Below are positions 60,321 through 64,000 of a stretch of DNA of 64,000 nt, one piece after another. The stretch lies in NCBI GenBank assembly GCA_905221615.1, contig CAJNDT010000147.1:809391-873390 (forward strand), in the 5' to 3' direction. Source of the DNA: Symbiodinium sp. CCMP2592. Taxonomy: Eukaryota; Sar; Dinophyceae; Suessiales; Symbiodiniaceae. Numbering within the stretch: position 1 is the first letter of the stretch; the number at the start of each line of letters is the position of its first letter. The notes under the pieces were generated by a model that had not been told where the DNA came from, did no database searches, and saw nothing but the letters and a program-made list of their open reading frames with translations. The position numbers and the translations under genes are program-made.

Positions 60321-61211
60321 GCTATGGGGTCTCATAAAAGGGTGGGAGTTTTTAGGGCGTTTAAGGTCCAGTTTAATCACAAGTAGAGGATTTAAGGATG
60401 TAAAATGGAGGCTGCAATAGTTAGAATGTAGTTTGCGTGAAGACGGGTACCGTTGCAGTCAGACCCCTATGCTAGGGCATAGGGTTTGGGGGTGTGTATA
60501 GGTCTTTGGAATTTTGCCACTGGGTTTTTGTTTACGACTTCAGATTAAGCTGGGGCCTGTTGAGATTTGTCAGGTTTGGGGCTTTGAAGGCCATGTTTTG
60601 ATGTTTTGGGGCCTGGCAGTGGGCGACAAGGTGTGTGACGGCAATGAGGACTTCATGCAACGGTCTCATCAAGGGCTGTCAGTGATGCGGCTTCACCGCG
60701 CTCACTAGGATCAGGGTGTGTTTGCGCCGTAGTTGTTTCTTGTTGGTTCGAGTTAAAAAAAGGGATTCCATAAGACAGGCTTGAGGGGGGTCGGTTGGGG
60801 ACAGAAGTCTATTCGTGGTACAATGACCTGCAGGTTGAGAGCTTAGGGTTTAGGGCCTTAGGGTTTAAGGGTTTCGGCACCATGATCACTCGAACAGGGT
60901 TCTTTTAGGAGGGCTCTAGAGGATTACACGAGGTTCAGGGTTTCGGACCATATACAGGGGCCTAAATGATCAGAAGACGCTGTTGCTGTAAATATAGTGA
61001 TCGAGTTTATACTTATACGGAACCCGAGAAAAAAGCTGGTAATCAGTTAGGTTTCTTTCGTATTCAGATCGCTTGGGGTTTAGGGTTTCATGGGTTCTAT
61101 CGAGTTCAGATGGCTAAAGAAGCCCAAGAGCAACTGTCGCGGTCCAGCTCCAGCTTGTCAATGCAAACCTAAGAGGACGCAGTGCCGAGATGTAGGCTTC
61201 AGGTTTATTGT

Positions 61212-61356
61212 AGTATCCTTAAGGGAGGGGGGTCCAAGGGGGGTATATAGCCTAGTGAACCCTAATTCTCCCTAGTACTCCCTAAGGTTCCCTTACAGTC
61301 CCCTAAGGATTCCTTATACCCTCCCCCCTTGAACCACCCTCCCTTAAGGATCCTAT
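61212..61356. mobile_element. Hairpin element, ATCCTTAAGGGAGGG arms
   Basis: Long imperfect arms of about 35-40 bp: TATCCTTAAGGGAGGGGGGT... on the left and ...CCCTCCCTTAAGGATCCTAT on the right. Interior rich in CCCTAAGG-like words. Single copy. Confidence 0.65.
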
Positions 61357-61940
61357 ATTATAAGTTTAGGGTCAGGGCCCGAATCCAGAGAGCGTCACTA
61401 AAGCCTGCGAATACAGACATACCTGATTCATTAAGAAACCCAGCTCACCAAACACTTCATTGACCCCGCGCCTTTTCAGCTAGAAGCTTCCCATGCACCC
61501 TTTAAACACTGACAGAAACGCCCTAAGGGCCCTAAACCCAGAACTTGGGCCTAAACGCCTGAACTCAACAGAAAAAAACCCTACGGGCCCTAAACCAACT
61601 TGTGCCATCTGCTCAGGCGATCGGAGTGCTTTTCCACTGGCCCGAAGTATCCCTAAGCTCCCGATGCCAAAGAACGATACCCCTAAAATTCTCAACTCTA
61701 AAACCCCCAGACCACCCATACAACTCTCAAAGCCTGTAAATCCGAATAACATCCCTGACATATGTAAACTATCAACATCCCTACAACGAAACAAAACAAC
61801 TAGCTCACCAAGCGAGTTTAGGCTTTATGGGCTTGAGGGAATACTGCCCTAAAGCCTCAAGCCCAGCCCCCCTAAACACCGGTGTCCTCTCTGGGAAACT
61901 CCTAACACTTTGCAGGGGAGGCTTTCGTGCTTGTCTGTTG

Positions 61941-62049
61941 CCCCAAGGGTCCAAAGGACCCAATAATCAGGTACTTGGGTTTAGGATAGTAGTTATGTAG
62001 GTTAATATTTGGGAGAGTATATGATTATTGGGTACGTGGACCCTTAGGG
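61941..62049. mobile_element. MITE-like hairpin, CCCTAAGGGTCCATGTACC family
   Basis: Ends CCCCAAGGGTCC and GGACCCTTAGGG, 109 bp, flanked by TTG on both sides (3-bp duplication). Confidence 0.65.
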
Positions 62050-62469
62050 TTGTTGTTTGTGCGATGATGTATTCTTGTTCTTCTTGTGACTGTGATTCTG
62101 CGACTTTGCTTTTTACGCGTATGGGTATCTTGGAAATGTATGCTTTAGCTTATTCGGACTCAAGCCGAAAGTTCTTGTGGGTGATGGTTGAGGGATAAGC
62201 TTTGGGGCTCAGGGTTTAGGGAGTTTAGAGTTTAAGAGGATTCAAGCTCCGGTCCCGGGTCTGGATTGGGAAAATGCAATGTCACAAAACAACTTCAGTG
62301 GCTATATCAGGATGATGACTGTCCGAAAAACAAACGACCCAGCTGGGAGGGACTTGGGCTTAGCGCTAAGACTCTAAGGCTCTTAGGGGTGGAACTTTGG
62401 CAAAGCCTTGGATCAACTCCTAACACAACAAAGTTGAAACCTAAACCCCTAAAGCCACACCAAAGGCTG

Positions 62470-62572
62470 CCGGGGACCCGACCGCCTTCACACCAAAAGG
62501 CTGCGGCAAGCGCCAGGTAAGCTTCGCGGGCGTCATGACGGAAGCCTCCTGTAGGCTTCTTCAGGTTTACAG
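62470..62572 (-). CDS. Possible exon, frame uncertain
   Basis: Two minus frames compete: KKPTGGFRHDAREAYLALAA, and MTPAKLTWRLPQPFGVKAV. Either could be an exon. Confidence 0.25.
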
Positions 62573-63276
62573 AATTTCCAGAAAGTGTGGAACCCTAATA
62601 TCAGTAGATTGTAGGACCCTGTATACCGAACAAGTGCTGACCCCTATGATAAAAAAGGACTCCTGATGATCTTAGAAGAGACCCTGGATGAAAATTTCAG
62701 GTTCGGGTGCCTTTCTACACCTACGACTGAGGCTGGAGCGTACATTTCTTCACAGTTTCTATGTGGCTCAGGCCATCAGAGATTTGAGACAGGGGACAAT
62801 ACTAATATAGGGGCCCTAGTAACTAGAATAGGGTTTGGGGGGGATAATTATGATAAGGAACCCTCAAACTCGTACAGGTAATGAATTAAGGCCCGTATAG
62901 TATTTAGCTATCGTTTTGGATTAGGGCACCTTCCCGAGGCTCACTTCCCTCTTGGCACGATTTAGGATTTACGGCTTAGGGTTCGCAGGGGGGTGGTTAC
63001 CTGTAGCCCCAGACCCTACTGCAAAAGGCGATCAATTATAGTATTGACCCGTAACATCTCTTATTCTAGGACCATTTAGGACCATTTAGGACTTATATAT
63101 CGATCTGTTGATCTACAAAACTATAATAGTTGTGACTCTTACACATGGGGCAGCCGTGCAATAGCAGAGCTTCGGGTAGAGTTGAGGTTTTGGGCTCTGG
63201 GTTTAGGGTCGGAGGACGCTAACAAGATCTTGCATGGGGGGTTTTTGTTTAGGGTTTCTGGTTTAAGTTCTTTTTT

Positions 63277-63302
63277 AGGGTTTAGGGTTTAGGGCTTAGG
63301 GT
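63277..63302. repeat. Interstitial telomere-type repeat
   Basis: Three TTTAGGG-like units. Confidence 0.75.
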
Positions 63303-63373
63303 TTTCAATCCTGAAAAATCCCAAACCTTTGGCCCTAAACGCTAATCAAACGCCCTAACCATATATCTTTCAG

Positions 63374-63461
63374 GTGGGTCCTTGGGAGGGAACAAGTCCA
63401 CGGCACTGGTCACGACGGCCCCCTGGAACTCGGTCTTCTGCTTGGCCTTCGAACTTGCCAT
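63374..63461 (-). CDS. Possible first exon
   Basis: Starts at an ATG at 63,461: MASSKAKQKTEFQGAVVTSA, VDLFPPKDPPER. It is too short to stand out as an open frame but reads like an N-terminus or an internal exon with a Met. Unidentified. Confidence 0.4.
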
Positions 63462-63944
63462 GTTTAGGCTTCGAGTTGAGAGTTTAGTGCTTAGACGTGT
63501 TTGGGAGCTTTAGGGCTTAAGGTTTCGGGATCGAAGTATTTTCGGGTTAGATGGGATGTCACCTTCTGAGTTTGTGACTTCTGGGCCTTTAGGTCCCTCG
63601 AAAGGCAAGGTCAAGCCCGGAACACTGACCCCCACCGCACCCAGGAGAACCCGAGATAAAAATCCCCACCAGCCACCACCACAACCACCACCAACATCAA
63701 CCGTCATCCCTGCGTCTGAAGCCCCAAAACCGAAAGCCCTGAACTGCAGAACTCGCCGTGGCGTGGTTTGTGGCTCCGAATTAAATAACAAAGAACCCGC
63801 AGCAAAACTCCTCAAGAATGACCGCTGACAAGCCTCCTATACTCTCTAAGCCTGAACCACACAAGCCTGAATAAAGCTGAAGACTCTCCCAATCTACCAA
63901 TCTACGAGCTGCCCCCCCAAAACCGTTCCAGCACCTTGAACTGA

Positions 63945-64000
63945 TATCCTTTGGTCTGGTAGTCGTCGTTCAGAACCTCCGGCATGCCCCAACATGTTGT
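63945..64000 (-). CDS. Possible exon at window edge
   Basis: Minus-strand frame CWGMPEVLNDDYQTKGYQFK followed by a GT donor. It continues beyond the window. Unidentified. Confidence 0.35.

Overview
This window looks like nuclear DNA of a dinoflagellate, most like a symbiodiniacean. The evidence is TTTAGGG/CCCTAAA telomere-type repeats scattered through non-coding DNA, coding segments that are short, intron-split and almost all on the minus strand, splice acceptors of the AG|G kind, and a giant Ty1/Copia element with the accessory domains I associate with dinoflagellate retroelements. No rRNA, tRNA, CRISPR array or prokaryotic operon was seen. Species and gene identities cannot be fixed from the sequence alone.

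Layout. 1-11,400 holds minus-strand exon-like segments of unidentified proteins. 11,401-11,500 is a gap of exactly 100 N. 11,501-21,524 repeats 1,385-11,400 almost base for base. One copy ends exactly at the gap and the other begins exactly after it, the pattern of two contigs whose overlap was not merged, so the apparent duplication may be an assembly artefact. 21,950-24,650 is another minus-strand multi-exon gene. 24,700-38,580 and 51,960-64,000 are low-density DNA full of telomere-like repeats, microsatellites and about ten families of 90-145 bp hairpin elements that look like MITEs, several with target-site duplications of 2, 3 or 8 bp. Isolated minus-strand exon-like pieces occur here too, so parts may be long introns of one or more large genes.

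The centrepiece is a complete, apparently young Copia element at 38,587-51,956 (13.37 kb, minus strand). It has identical 152-bp LTRs, a 5-bp target duplication AACCC, a polypurine tract and two large open frames. The first encodes Gag with CCCH zinc fingers and a retropepsin. The second encodes integrase, reverse transcriptase and RNase H, followed by about 1,780 extra residues. That extension contains a 2OG-Fe(II) dioxygenase-like domain, an SGNH/GDSL-hydrolase-like domain, a Tpt1/KptA-like domain, a zinc ribbon and a tryptophan-rich tail. The frames join through two -1 shifts, each at a heptamer of X XXY YYZ pattern followed by a short spacer and a hairpin.

The most unusual signal is a family of 13 tiny hairpins inside this element. 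On the RNA strand each reads GCC-N4-loop-N4'-A-GGCCG. Nine different inner stems are all perfectly complementary, most loops are GNRA or UAAC, and 12 of 13 carry a bulged A. They are read in all three frames, so conservation is of RNA or DNA structure rather than protein. I know of no description of them.
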